Notes: generated from the sequence alone by a model not told the origin. 64,000 nt of DNA from Amarolinea aalborgensis (GCF_900491745.1 NZ_UETR01000008.1:62001-126000); one strand, 5' to 3'; positions 34,423-43,199 are shown, numbered from the stretch's first letter. Translations and numbers: made by a program.

Positions 34423-37400
34423 CTACGGCTGCCAATGCCCGGCGGCGAAGCTCAGGTCAAGGACGTTGAGAACACCGTCGCCATTCAGATCCAGGCGGGG
34501 GTCGTAGGCGCCGCCCCAAGCCGCGGCCACCTGCTGCACATCGGCCACATCCACATCATCGTCGCAGTCCACATCCGGCACGGCCAGGTTGACGGCCGCG
34601 GCCAGCGGGGTCGCCTGGCCCAGCTCATCGCGCAGGCTGGCCGTCACGCTGAGCTGCCCGCACGCGGCGCGGGTGGGGCTGACGACGCCGCTGAAGGTCA
34701 GCGTCAGCGGCGCGCCCACCGCGACCGTCCCCTGCCAGGTCAGCCGGCGCAGGATCGGGTCGTAGGCCAGGCTGGGCGAGGTCACGGAGACCAGGTCGCT
34801 GGGCAGGGTTGCGGTCAGCCAGGTGACGGCCGAGGGCGCGCTGCCGGTGTTGCTCAGGGTGAAGGTGTAGGTCAGGGGGAAGGCCGGCGGCGCCCAGGCG
34901 CGGGAAACCGCCAGGCTCGACGTGTTCAACTGCGGCGCGGCGCTGACCTGGCTGACCGCGTCGAGATCGGCCAGCGCGTTGCCCCAACTGCGCACCGCGA
35001 CCGGCGCATGCAGCGTCGTGACGCCGGCCGGTAGGACCGGGTTCAGCGTCAGGTCGAAGGTCAACAGCGTGGCGCCGGGCGCAACGCTGGGCAAGGTCCA
35101 GGTCAGCACGCCGCCCGCGTCCACGGCTGCGGGCGCGCTGGCGCTGACCTGCCCGTATGCGTCCGCGTAATCCACGGCCACGGTGACGTCGGTGGCGGTG
35201 AACGTACCGCTGTTCTGCAAGGTCACGGTGTAGTGCAGGGTCTCGCCTGGCGCGGCCTGCATCGGGCTGACGGCGGCCGTCGAGGCGGCAAGGTCAACCG
35301 GCGGCAGGCGCAGCTTCAGCGCGGGGTCGCCGAAGAAGACCGAGGTGTCAATCACGTCATGGAAGCTGCCCGCATGGCCGAAGTAATACGCCTTGGCCGC
35401 GTCCACGGCCAGGCCCACGCGGCCGATGCGCTGGCGGAAGATCGCCTGCGTCAGGCCCTGGTCGAGCACGAGCAGCGCGTCGCCCACGTGCAGTCCGCTG
35501 GGCGAAAGGTCGGCCACCGAGCCGCGCTGCGGGGTCAGCAGCAGGGTTTCGGCCAGCGATTGACCGATGTTCGACACAAGTAGATTGATGAAGTAGCCGG
35601 TCCAGCACGCGTAGGTGACGCTGAACGGCCAGGTGTCATTGGCCGCGAGCGCGGGCGGGTCGAAGGTGTTGAACATGGAGACGGAGCCCCAACGAAACCG
35701 CGAACCATGCCCAAACCATTGCACCAACAGGGCGTCATTGTTGAACGCCGCCTTGATCGCCGCGCGCATGGCGTCGCCGCTGAGATAGTCGCGGTTGTAG
35801 TAGATCATGCGGTCGTCGTACGGCGCGGGCAGCCAGTTCAGGCGCACGTCATCGCTGAAGGCGTGAAAGTCGCCGGCCGGATCCACGTTGCTGTCCGCCA
35901 CAAAGACCACGCGCTGCTGCCAGTCTCCCGCTGGCGCGGTTGTCTCATAGGCCATGATCTTGTTGATGGCCGCGCTCACATCGGCGGGGGTTCTGGCCGG
36001 TATGCGGCCGATCGCCATATCGGGCAGGTAGTCGTCCGGGCCATCCACGCTGACGTAGCGATTGTCGGCCGCGGTCTCGCCCAGCCAGGGGTCAATGTGG
36101 ATCAGGTAAGGTGGGATCAGGTTCGGATAGGTCGTGCCGCTGACGCCGGTGAAGTCGTAGTGGCCGTCGCCCACCAGGAGCACATACTGCGGCGGATTGG
36201 GCGCGCCGCCCGCGCCGGGCGTGCAATCCGCGCCGTTCCAACAGTGATACGCGTAACTCAGGAAGCTGCGAATCGCCTCCGGGTCGCGGCGGCCGGCGCT
36301 GAACTCATCGTAGATGTCTTGCACATCCACCTTAGCGACTCTCAGGCCTTCGGCCGTGCGATGATCCAGCAGCGGCTGGATGGCGTTCCACAGTGAGCTG
36401 TGGACGATGGCGATGTAATCAGCCTGGTGATCCTGCGAGCGCCAGGTGGAAGGGGCATCTGGCTCGATGGCCAACGGAGGCAACAACGCCGCTTCGCTGC
36501 TCAGGGCGTAGGTCGGGCCGGGCAAATCCGCGTCCCAGAAGTGCAGGGTGTACGCGCCGTTGACGGGCGCGGCCTGCGTGGTCGTCAACTGCACGGGCGC
36601 GCGCGGATCGCGCACGTCGTAGACCTGCACCTGCGGCGTGCTGAAGCCGGCCACGGCCACGTCGTTCGCGCCCGGCGCTGCGGCCTCGATGAAAATGCGA
36701 TCGCCTTCGGCCTCGGCCAGGGCCGGATAGGTCAGCTCCACCCAATCGGGCGAGACCGAGTAGAAGTCAATGCCCGGTAGCTGCGCAACGGCCGCGGTCA
36801 GGCTCACCCGGTTCGGCGCGCCGTCCAGCCAGGCCGCCGGTAGGTCGGCCGTCGCCGTGTAATACGTCAGTCCTTCCCATTGGTACGTGCCCACGGCGTG
36901 GCTGTTCAGACGGATAGCGATGGACTTGTCGGGATTGGCTGGCCGATCCGCGCCGCCTTGCAGCGCCGCGCGCAGCTGCATCACGCCGCTGGTCAAGGGA
37001 TCGTCCAGGACCAGGTCGTAGGTGCGCGTAATCGTCGGGCTGCTGGTCGAGGCATCGGGGGTGAGCGGCGTGTCGAACCAGTGATCGGCGTCCTGCGGCC
37101 GCGGGAAGTCGCTGCGGTACTCGGCGTTTACCTCCGCGCGCAGGGTCTGCGTGATGGTCGTCACCAGCGGCTCCGCGCCAGTGGCGAGCGCGGCGCGTGT
37201 CGTCATGCGCAGCCCGGCCGCGCCGCCGTAGGTGAACCAGGCGACGTTGCTGGCCTCGTAGCGCCCCAGGTACGGCTGCGCATAGAAGATCACCAGGTCG
37301 CCGGGGTCGAAGCGGCCATCCCCCTCGCCCGTCACCTGGATGGCGATCGGCTGTCCGAGATAGCTCATGGCGAAGGTCGCCGGATCGGTGGTGGTCACCG

Positions 37401-38157
37401 GCACGCCGGCCGCGATCAGGTTGTTGTAGGTCAGACGATAGAGGCCGCGCGTCGTCGTGCGCACGCGCAGCGCGCCGGATCCGGCTGGCGGCGCGGGCGC
37501 GGGAGATGCTGGCGGGGCCGCACGCGGCGTCGAGCCGGTGGGCATGACCCGGATCGTGATGGTCAGCTCAGGATGGTAGCGCAGCGCGCCGCGCACGGGA
37601 TTATATTGAAAGGGAAAGACACGCAGCGGCAGGAGACGCCGCCCGCGCTGCACCTGCACCGGGCCGGCCGCCGCCAGTGAGGCCGGATAGAAGGCATCGG
37701 CCCCGTAGATCGCCGGATCGGGCCGGTCCGTCGTGGGCACAGAGGTCGGCCAGTCGTCCGTGCTGGCCCAGCCGCCCGCGGGGATCGGCGGCAGATCGGG
37801 GACGGGGACGGCCGCGACGTGAACAGTCGTATCCAGGATTCGCCCATTGGCTGCATCCACGGCAATCTCCCAATCGCCGTCGCCTGGCAGTTCCACGACC
37901 TCGCTCCACACCGGCAGCGCCGGCGCGCCGGGCGCATCATTCACACCGTAGCCGGGGACCGCCAGGCCATCGCCCGTGATCTGGTAGGCCGGGGTCGCCA
38001 GGTGGCGCGTCCACACCCAGGTCGGCGGCGCGGGTTGGGCCAGAACGAGGCCCACGTTGGCCGGCGACCAAAGGAGGGAGAGCGCCAGCACGCACCCAAA
38101 GGCGCGGCGCAGGCGAGAAAGGCGCCTGGTCCATGAACTCGACACGATGAGAGCCAC
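34423..38157 (-). CDS. Secreted C25 (gingipain-like) cysteine protease with dockerin tail
   Basis: 1244 residues. Signal peptide about 1-40 (Arg-rich start, then CVLALSLLWSPANVGLVLAQ). The peptidase C25 domain covers roughly 550-930: YVLLVGDGHYDFTG, the catalytic His in WFGHGS (H817) and the catalytic Cys in TYACWTGYF (C851). It is preceded by a gingipain-type N-propeptide region and followed by DUF11-like beta domains. The C-terminus has two dockerin-like calcium repeats, around DVDCDDDVDVADV and DLNGDGVLNVLDL. It starts 18 bases after the stop of the small peptide gene at 38176, so the two are probably one transcript. It might process exported proteins or the peptide. Confidence 0.88.
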   Translation of the reverse strand: MALIVSSSWTRRLSRLRRAFGCVLALSLLWSPANVGLVLAQPAPPTWVWTRHLATPAYQITGDGLAVPGYGVNDAPGAPALPVWSEVVELPGDGDWEIAVDAANGRILDTTVHVAAVPVPDLPPIPAGGWASTDDWPTSVPTTDRPDPAIYGADAFYPASLAAAGPVQVQRGRRLLPLRVFPFQYNPVRGALRYHPELTITIRVMPTGSTPRAAPPASPAPAPPAGSGALRVRTTTRGLYRLTYNNLIAAGVPVTTTDPATFAMSYLGQPIAIQVTGEGDGRFDPGDLVIFYAQPYLGRYEASNVAWFTYGGAAGLRMTTRAALATGAEPLVTTITQTLRAEVNAEYRSDFPRPQDADHWFDTPLTPDASTSSPTITRTYDLVLDDPLTSGVMQLRAALQGGADRPANPDKSIAIRLNSHAVGTYQWEGLTYYTATADLPAAWLDGAPNRVSLTAAVAQLPGIDFYSVSPDWVELTYPALAEAEGDRIFIEAAAPGANDVAVAGFSTPQVQVYDVRDPRAPVQLTTTQAAPVNGAYTLHFWDADLPGPTYALSSEAALLPPLAIEPDAPSTWRSQDHQADYIAIVHSSLWNAIQPLLDHRTAEGLRVAKVDVQDIYDEFSAGRRDPEAIRSFLSYAYHCWNGADCTPGAGGAPNPPQYVLLVGDGHYDFTGVSGTTYPNLIPPYLIHIDPWLGETAADNRYVSVDGPDDYLPDMAIGRIPARTPADVSAAINKIMAYETTAPAGDWQQRVVFVADSNVDPAGDFHAFSDDVRLNWLPAPYDDRMIYYNRDYLSGDAMRAAIKAAFNNDALLVQWFGHGSRFRWGSVSMFNTFDPPALAANDTWPFSVTYACWTGYFINLLVSNIGQSLAETLLLTPQRGSVADLSPSGLHVGDALLVLDQGLTQAIFRQRIGRVGLAVDAAKAYYFGHAGSFHDVIDTSVFFGDPALKLRLPPVDLAASTAAVSPMQAAPGETLHYTVTLQNSGTFTATDVTVAVDYADAYGQVSASAPAAVDAGGVLTWTLPSVAPGATLLTFDLTLNPVLPAGVTTLHAPVAVRSWGNALADLDAVSQVSAAPQLNTSSLAVSRAWAPPAFPLTYTFTLSNTGSAPSAVTWLTATLPSDLVSVTSPSLAYDPILRRLTWQGTVAVGAPLTLTFSGVVSPTRAACGQLSVTASLRDELGQATPLAAAVNLAVPDVDCDDDVDVADVQQVAAAWGGAYDPRLDLNGDGVLNVLDLSFAAGHWQP

Positions 38158-38175
38158 CTCAGCGAGCAGCAGCGG

Positions 38176-38373
38176 TCATTGGCAGCCGCCGCCGCCGGAC
38201 GCGCTGAACGGCCCCAGGGAACCGGGCAGGGTCGTCCACGGGGCGCCGCCGGGCGGCGTCCCTTCGGCGCGGGCTTCCAGCGGGCGCTCCAGGGTGATGG
38301 ACGGCTCTTCCCACATTTTCTTGACGAGGGAGGATGGTTGATCGTGACTGAGCAGGGAATCTACATGGTTCAT
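38176..38373 (-). CDS. Candidate RiPP-type precursor peptide
   Basis: 65 residues with a strong AGAGGAG site. The leader contains KKMWEEPSI (W21, P24, I26), similar to the aromatic-x-x-P-x-hydrophobic motif by which lasso and related leaders bind PqqD-like recognition domains. A Gly/Pro-rich C-terminal part follows (about 38-65), including PPGGAPWTTLPGSLGPFSAS and ending in GGGGCQ with a single Cys64. A PqqD-like gene, a radical SAM/SPASM gene, an HprK-like kinase and a nucleotidyltransferase lie upstream on the same strand, and a C25 protease starts 18 bases downstream. It matches no named family that I know; the assignment rests on motif and context. Confidence 0.55.
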   Translation of the reverse strand: MNHVDSLLSHDQPSSLVKKMWEEPSITLERPLEARAEGTPPGGAPWTTLPGSLGPFSASGGGGCQ

Positions 38374-38401
38374 AATGAAAGCTCCTCTTCTACACTTCCT
38401 T

Positions 38402-38645
38402 CCAGGGCGATTGAAATCGCGCCTGATGGGCGCACCGCCGGGCGTCCACCGACGTGGACGCGATGCCGGTCGGCGCAGGCCGACCTGGCGAGTGAAACCT
38501 CATCTTCTACATTTTTTTCCAGCGATTGAAATCGCGCCTGATGGGCGCACCGCCGGGCGTCCACCGACGTGGACGCGATGCCGGTCGGCGCAGGCCGACC
38601 TGGCGGCGGCACGCCCTTGCGGCCCGAATTCATTCGGCGGCTGCA
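38402..38645. repeat. Family R2 repeats, two tandem copies, in front of the precursor gene
   Basis: Two copies about 115 bases apart, each starting with the palindrome GCGATTGAAATCGC and running through CGCCTGATGGGCGC, CCGGGCGTCCACCGACGTGG and GGTCGGCGCAGGCCGACC. The second copy continues into a block ending CGAATTCATTCGGCGG. A third copy lies at 41139-41245 in front of the HprK-like gene's end. The interval 38374-38722 has no gene. Confidence 0.85.
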
Positions 38646-38722
38646 GTCGGCGCCGGGCGCCTCGGCAGTTGCCCAGATATCATGATAATCATCGCTGCTT
38701 ACACAGCGGCGGTTAGCAAACA

Positions 38723-38905
38723 CTACGTCGCAAGCGCCAGGCTCTGTGACGCCAGATGCACAACGGGAATCGCCTCGACCCGCTCCGGCTTGCGTTTGCC
38801 AGTGGCAATCTCATGCACAGTGTGCAGGATGTCTGCATTGTAGTACCGATTGCCACATTCGTCACAAATGCCAACGACCACATTCTCCAACCGCACAAAC
38901 CCCAA
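38723..38905 (-). pseudogene. Truncated YgiT-type zinc-finger gene
   Basis: About 60 codons. VVVGICDECGNRYYNADILH and the C-terminus PVVHLASQSLALA fit a YgiT-type protein, but the first CxxC pair is missing. It follows the TAA of the BrnT-associated antitoxin gene in the same frame, with only a TTG as possible start. It is either a remnant or the lost second part of a fused frame. Confidence 0.55.
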
Positions 38906-38908
38906 TTT

Positions 38909-39217
38909 TTAGCGAGTGAGAATCCTCCGCTGTTGCTTGTGCTGGAATGATTTGTGCGGTATCAAGCCAATCAACCCGCGCAAGGCTTGATTGACGCTTT
39001 CTGAGTCAGGAAAATACTCACGCACGTCTGGCGCCAATAAGACCGCCCCTTCTTCAAGGGTAAAATACTGTGTGGTAACGCTACCGTCTTCCTGGTGTAT
39101 CCTGACCGTATGCCCTTGCTGATATGCGTGGTGATATTTGCCGCGTACCCCTGTCTTGCCGCTAAAATCATATTCGGGTAACATTTCTGCTTCTGTTTCA
39201 CGCTGCTGGATCTTCAT
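38909..39217 (-). CDS. Antitoxin partner of BrnT
   Basis: 102 residues from the ATG at 39217, overlapping the toxin's end by 20 bases; an ATG at 39184 is the alternative. The segment MLPEYDFSGKTGVRGKYHHA and the C-terminus APDVREYFPDSESVNQALRG are typical of the BrnA-like antitoxins that follow BrnT genes, where the C-terminal half is a ribbon-helix-helix. The middle (HTVRIHQEDGSVTTQYF) is a short family-specific insert. Confidence 0.8.
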   Translation of the reverse strand: MKIQQRETEAEMLPEYDFSGKTGVRGKYHHAYQQGHTVRIHQEDGSVTTQYFTLEEGAVLLAPDVREYFPDSESVNQALRGLIGLIPHKSFQHKQQRRILTR

Positions 39218-39494
39218 AGGTCTTCCGTTCTGCCGCTGTAGCCTTGCGGCTGCTGATAATGCGAATCAGGATCTCGCCCTCTGTCTCGTGCTCGGTATGC
39301 ACGACCAGCAACAGCCGTTGTTGAATGGAATAGCCAATGCTGATACATCGTTCTTCCGTTTCCGAATGGAGTTCATCGGGATATGTCAGTTGCCCAGGAT
39401 CATTGAACACAGTTTTGGCTTCTTCCAAACTCACCCGGTGCTTTTTTAGGTTAGCCCGCGCTTTGCGGGCATCCCACTCAAAAATGAGTTTCAT
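39198..39494 (-). CDS. BrnT-family toxin
   Basis: 98 residues. BrnT hallmarks are all visible: MKLIFEWDARKARANLKKHR, VSLEEAKTVFNDP, CISIGYS and IRIISSRKATAAERKTYED. The family has a RelE-like RNase fold and blocks translation. It is a complete pair with the overlapping antitoxin gene and separates the radical SAM gene from the precursor gene. Confidence 0.9.
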   Translation of the reverse strand: MKLIFEWDARKARANLKKHRVSLEEAKTVFNDPGQLTYPDELHSETEERCISIGYSIQQRLLLVVHTEHETEGEILIRIISSRKATAAERKTYEDPAA

Positions 39495-39550
39495 GGCGAC
39501 CTGCGGCTATTTTGAAGATGACTCCGAACGCTCGACCGTAAAGGCCGGTA

Positions 39551-40759
39551 TTAGCGAACGAGCAAAGGAATGGCAGACACCACGCCTCGTTTCGTTTCCC
39601 CGCGGCCCACCGGCGCTGCGCTGTGGTTCTTGGCCTGCAGCGGCGTCTCGGGGATCGCGGCCTCCGGATGCACCTGCGCAAAGCGGGCCTGCGCCTGTTG
39701 GCAGGCCAGCAGGTGCCCGCCATACGGGTCGCCGTGCTCCTTCCACGCCAGCCCGGCGCAGCGCCCCTCGCAGTAGGCGTTCAGCGGGCAGACCCGACAT
39801 TCCGGCAGGTTCGCCAGCGTATGGCGGTCGCGCAGTTCGTTGAAGATCGGCGCGCCGCGCCAAATCTCGTCGAAGCGCTGCTGGCGCAGGTGGCCGGCCG
39901 GCACGCGCAGCTCGATGCACGGAAAAACCTCGCCGTACGGACTGATGAGGCACGAGGAGAGTCCGACCTGGCAGGTGCGTGACGTCATTGGACGCACCTG
40001 CGGGACAAAGGGGCTGCCGTCTGCCAGGAAAAGACCGGTGATTTGCGGCCGCGTGAGTTGATGCTGGCTGGCGCGCGGCGCGCCGTCGTCGGCCGCCGAA
40101 ATCTTGAACACCTGCTCATAGTATACACCCAATTCTTGCGCCAAGTCAAGCATCTGCTGGCGCTCGGCCACATTCAAATCGAGCAGCAGGGTGTTGAGCT
40201 TGACGCGCACGCCGCGTTCCTGCAGCAGGCGTACGCCGCGCAGCACGCGGCTCAAGGTGCGCCGGCTGCCGGACACGGCGTCGAAGGTGGCCTCGGTCGC
40301 GCCCAGCAGGCTGATGTCCACCTGCACCGGGTCGAGGCCGGCCAGGCGATCGGCCGTCTCCGGGGTCAACAGGGTCGCGTTGGTTTTCAGGTCGAGCGCA
40401 AAGCCCAGGTCGCGCGCGCGTTCGGCAATCGTGAAGAAGTCGCGGCGGGTCAGAATCTCGCCGCCCGTCAGGGTCAGGCGCAGGACGCCGGCCGCGGCCA
40501 GCTGCTCCAGGATGTCCAGGCACTCGGCCGTGGTCAGTTCCGGCGCAGCCTGCGGCACGTTGTAGCACATGATACAGTCGAGGTTGCAAGTGTGCGTCAG
40601 CTCCCACAGGACGCTGAAAGGCACGTGCGTGGCGCGCAGATGAGCCAGCAGCGCGTCGAAAGCGTCCGCGGGGCCGTCCGCGCGACCGCACGCGTCGAAA
40701 CCGTGGTCGCTGGGATCCGCAGGGGTTGGCAACGCGGCGGAAAGGCCGGTCAGTTCCAT
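39551..40759 (-). CDS. Radical SAM / SPASM peptide-modifying enzyme
   Basis: 402 residues. The radical SAM cluster motif CNLDCIMC (C58, C62, C65) is followed by LTLTGGEILTR and the usual barrel. The C-terminal third is a SPASM domain with auxiliary cluster cysteines: CQVGLSSC, ISPYGEVFPCIELR, and CRVCPLNAYCEGRC. PqqE-like and other SPASM enzymes of this architecture modify ribosomal peptides. It starts three bases after the PqqD-like gene, so they are translated from one message. Residues after about 380 look unconserved. The likely substrate is the peptide at 38176, but a BrnT pair lies between them. Confidence 0.9.
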   Translation of the reverse strand: MELTGLSAALPTPADPSDHGFDACGRADGPADAFDALLAHLRATHVPFSVLWELTHTCNLDCIMCYNVPQAAPELTTAECLDILEQLAAAGVLRLTLTGGEILTRRDFFTIAERARDLGFALDLKTNATLLTPETADRLAGLDPVQVDISLLGATEATFDAVSGSRRTLSRVLRGVRLLQERGVRVKLNTLLLDLNVAERQQMLDLAQELGVYYEQVFKISAADDGAPRASQHQLTRPQITGLFLADGSPFVPQVRPMTSRTCQVGLSSCLISPYGEVFPCIELRVPAGHLRQQRFDEIWRGAPIFNELRDRHTLANLPECRVCPLNAYCEGRCAGLAWKEHGDPYGGHLLACQQAQARFAQVHPEAAIPETPLQAKNHSAAPVGRGETKRGVVSAIPLLVR

Positions 40760-40762
40760 GGC

Positions 40763-41041
40763 TCAGCTCCAACTCAACAGCGATTTGGCAACCAGGTCCG
40801 CGACAAAATCCTGGGTGCTTTGGCGGGCGTGCGCCGCGTCCACCTCATACTCGGCCGCCAGGATGGCCGCAATCGCGTCCACGGTGCGCGTGCCATCGGC
40901 CAGCTCCCAGATGCGCGAGCCAACCGGGTTGAGCATGCGGATCATGTGCTCAGCCGGGCTGATAATCACAGCCTCGCCGCTGAAAACCCGCGCCGCGGTG
41001 CGTGGATGGTGAATCGGTTTGCGATCGTCGCTATCAAGCAT
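40763..41041 (-). CDS. PqqD-like peptide-recognition protein
   Basis: 92 residues from the ATG at 41041, which has a GGGGA site. The open frame continues upstream through repeat R2, so longer starts are unlikely. The PqqD winged-helix core is visible: AVIISPAEHMIRMLNPVGSR then IWELADGTRTVDAIAAIL, and the C-terminal DFVADLVAKSLL helix. PqqD-like proteins carry precursor leaders to the modifying enzyme. It sits directly in front of the radical SAM gene. Similar PqqD/HprK-like/nucleotidyltransferase trios occur next to EPS loci (the HPr-rel-A group). Confidence 0.9.
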   Translation of the reverse strand: MLDSDDRKPIHHPRTAARVFSGEAVIISPAEHMIRMLNPVGSRIWELADGTRTVDAIAAILAAEYEVDAAHARQSTQDFVADLVAKSLLSWS

Positions 41042-41138
41042 AGTTTTTCCCCGTGTCGTCATGTTGAACTGCGTTGGATTGTACCGGGCTGAAGATCGGT
41101 TGTCAACGGGCCCCCAACTGCCGGGCAATTCCGGATTG

Positions 41139-41245
41139 GGCAGCGATTGAAATCGCGCCTGATGGGAGCGCCGCCGGGCGTCCAACCTGCGTGGACGCCG
41201 TGGGGTCGGCGGCACGCCCTTTCGCCCCGCATTCATTCGGCGGCG
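41139..41245. repeat. Family R2 repeat, third copy
   Basis: GCGATTGAAATCGC, CGCCTGATGGGAGCG, CCGGGCGTCCAACCTGCGTGG and the terminal CATTCATTCGGCGGC block, in the same orientation as the two copies at 38402-38645. It lies between the HprK-like and PqqD-like genes. Confidence 0.85.
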
Positions 41246-41248
41246 TTC

Positions 41249-42058
41249 TCAGGCGGCTTGCAGGAACTCCCACAGTTCAGTCGTGGGCCGAAAGGCGAGG
41301 CGGTAGACAGGTACGGCGGCGACGAGCGCGGCCACCACGTCAAGCCAGGCGTCTGCGCTCGATGCGCGTTCGGCGGCGATTTTTTCCGTTCCGAGCAGCG
41401 CGAGCGCGGCCTGCGCCGGCGTCAGACGGGTCAGGCGAAAGTCGGGCGCGTGCTCCAGCGCGTAGAGCGCGACCAGCGGCGCCTGCCGGTTGACCCGCCG
41501 AATGCGCTCGGATGGGGTGCTCATGCCCCAGAAGGGCGTGCTCAGCAGCGCGGGGCCGTCGGGCAGGCGCTGCAAAATCACGTTTTCGTCGCTCAGCACC
41601 TCGGCCGTCGCCGGCGCCAGGCTGGCCACGGTCGTCTTGCCCGCGCCCGATGGGCCAAAGAAAACATGCCCGCGCCCCTCCCAGGCGACGCCCGCCGCGT
41701 GCAGGAGGATGCCCTGCCCCTGCCGCGGCAGCATCTGCAGGAGGATGAAGACCAGGGCGCGTTCGAGCGCGGCCGCCGCACGCGCCGGCGTGGGGGCGCT
41801 CACCGCAGCCCGCTGCTGCGCCAGGTCCACCCAGCCGGCCGATGCGCCGACATGGAAACGGGTTGCTAATCCCTGGTGCGTCACCCAGTCTGGCGCTTGC
41901 ACATCCAGGGTGGGGTCAACCCGCAGGGAGATCAGCCAGGCCGCGGGCGCGGCGCTGAGAAATGCGGCATAACGCGCGCGCAGGTCCTGCGTGATGGCCG
42001 CAGGCGCTTGAATGGTCAGGGGCAGGCCGGCGATAGCCAGCGTGAACGCGTCAACCAT
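41249..42058 (-). CDS. HprK-related kinase
   Basis: 269 residues. The central segment GILLHAAGVAWEGRGHVFF followed by the P-loop GPSGAGKTT (135-143), and SDENVILQR after it, match the HPr kinase-like proteins found with PqqD and nucleotidyltransferase genes. In Bacillales lasso clusters a related kinase phosphorylates the peptide tail. True HPr kinases are about 310 residues and lie in other contexts. The start overlaps the upstream nucleotidyltransferase gene by eight bases. Substrate here is unknown. Confidence 0.85.
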   Translation of the reverse strand: MVDAFTLAIAGLPLTIQAPAAITQDLRARYAAFLSAAPAAWLISLRVDPTLDVQAPDWVTHQGLATRFHVGASAGWVDLAQQRAAVSAPTPARAAAALERALVFILLQMLPRQGQGILLHAAGVAWEGRGHVFFGPSGAGKTTVASLAPATAEVLSDENVILQRLPDGPALLSTPFWGMSTPSERIRRVNRQAPLVALYALEHAPDFRLTRLTPAQAALALLGTEKIAAERASSADAWLDVVAALVAAVPVYRLAFRPTTELWEFLQAA

Positions 42059-43199
42059 AGGATGGCCTCACGGGGGCGAACCGCGCCGCGGCGCGCTGCT
42101 GGCGCCGGCGCACGACTGTTTCTGGCAGCCAAAGCAGGCTGCGCAGTCCCAGCCAGGCCGCATAGCGCACGCGTTGGCGGCCGCCAAACGCCTGCCAACT
42201 GACCCAGGCGCGCCGCCAGACGCGGCCAGGCTTTTCGTCCCCCAGACCGATCATGCGCTGCTCCCACGGCTGGCGCGGCGCCTTTTGCAGGCGCTGCGTT
42301 ACCGCCGGCGGTATGGGGGTGTCCAACTGCGCCTGCGCCGACGCCAGGCGGCCGGCCAGGACCGTGGTCAGCCCCCAGGCCGCAGCGCGGGTGAGAACCA
42401 TGTCCCAATCCAGCGCGGCCCGGCGCGCCAGCCGATCAACATCCAACAACCAGAGGAGACGTGCATCCGTGCTGTGGTGAAAAGCGACATGCGCGCAGCT
42501 GTGCAGCAGCAGCGTGGCCGGGTCTGGCACATAGGCGCCTGGCAAGCCTGGCGCCGGCATGGCTGTGGCCCAGATGTCGGCGATTGGGATGGCGTCAATG
42601 TAGTAGGGCAGCTCAACCAGCGTCCAGTGCAGCTCGATCAGCAGCCGCCAGCGCTCGGGCGTGCGGCAGATCAGCGGCGCTTCAGCCCGGTAGCGGCGCT
42701 GCCAGGCCGAGAGCCAGAACAACCCCTGGGCTTCGTAGCCGCGGGCGGCCAGGATACGCAGCGCCGCATCCACCTGGCCCGGCGGCGTCAGCAGATCGAA
42801 GTCATTGATGGGGCGCTCGGCCGGGCTGTCATACACGAGGCGGCCGAGGGCCGCGCCCTTGAGAAGCATCACCGGGATGTCGGCCGCGGCCAGGGAGGCG
42901 ACGACGTGGGCCAACTCATTTTCGAGGAAGTAGGTGCGCACGCTGGATGCCTGGAAGGCCGCGCTGAGCGCAGCGCGCGCGCCGGGCGGGATTTCACCCC
43001 AGGCGGCGGTAGCGCGCAGGCGCGCATAGGCAAAGGGCGCCAGATCGTGCGTCAGCAGCTCGCGGCCGAGCAGTTCCCAGGCCGCCGCCGTAAGAGGGGG
43101 GAGCGCCGCGCCTGCGGTCAGGCTGGCGAGGAAGCCAGCCAACGAAGGTTGAGTCAAGGGGCGAACCAGGCGGGGGTGCGCGGCGGCCACGATGTCCAT
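42051..43199 (-). CDS. Nucleotidyltransferase-family protein (NTP_transf_5 type)
   Basis: 382 residues. The active-site region reads MLLKGAALGRLVYDSPAERP then INDFDLL, with D133 and D135 as the metal-binding pair. A long helical C-terminal domain follows (LIELHWTLVELPYYIDAI, LLHSCAHVAFHHS). This family is the usual companion of HprK-like kinases and PqqD in lasso-type and EPS-associated peptide loci. It overlaps the kinase gene by eight bases and starts 46 bases after the BY-kinase gene. Confidence 0.85.
   Translation of the reverse strand: MDIVAAAHPRLVRPLTQPSLAGFLASLTAGAALPPLTAAAWELLGRELLTHDLAPFAYARLRATAAWGEIPPGARAALSAAFQASSVRTYFLENELAHVVASLAAADIPVMLLKGAALGRLVYDSPAERPINDFDLLTPPGQVDAALRILAARGYEAQGLFWLSAWQRRYRAEAPLICRTPERWRLLIELHWTLVELPYYIDAIPIADIWATAMPAPGLPGAYVPDPATLLLHSCAHVAFHHSTDARLLWLLDVDRLARRAALDWDMVLTRAAAWGLTTVLAGRLASAQAQLDTPIPPAVTQRLQKAPRQPWEQRMIGLGDEKPGRVWRRAWVSWQAFGGRQRVRYAAWLGLRSLLWLPETVVRRRQQRAAARFAPVRPSYG

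Noticed and set aside
40763..41236. 157-codon form of the PqqD-like gene
   Set aside because: The extra N-terminus is encoded by repeat R2; the ATG at 41041 has a ribosome site and gives normal PqqD length.
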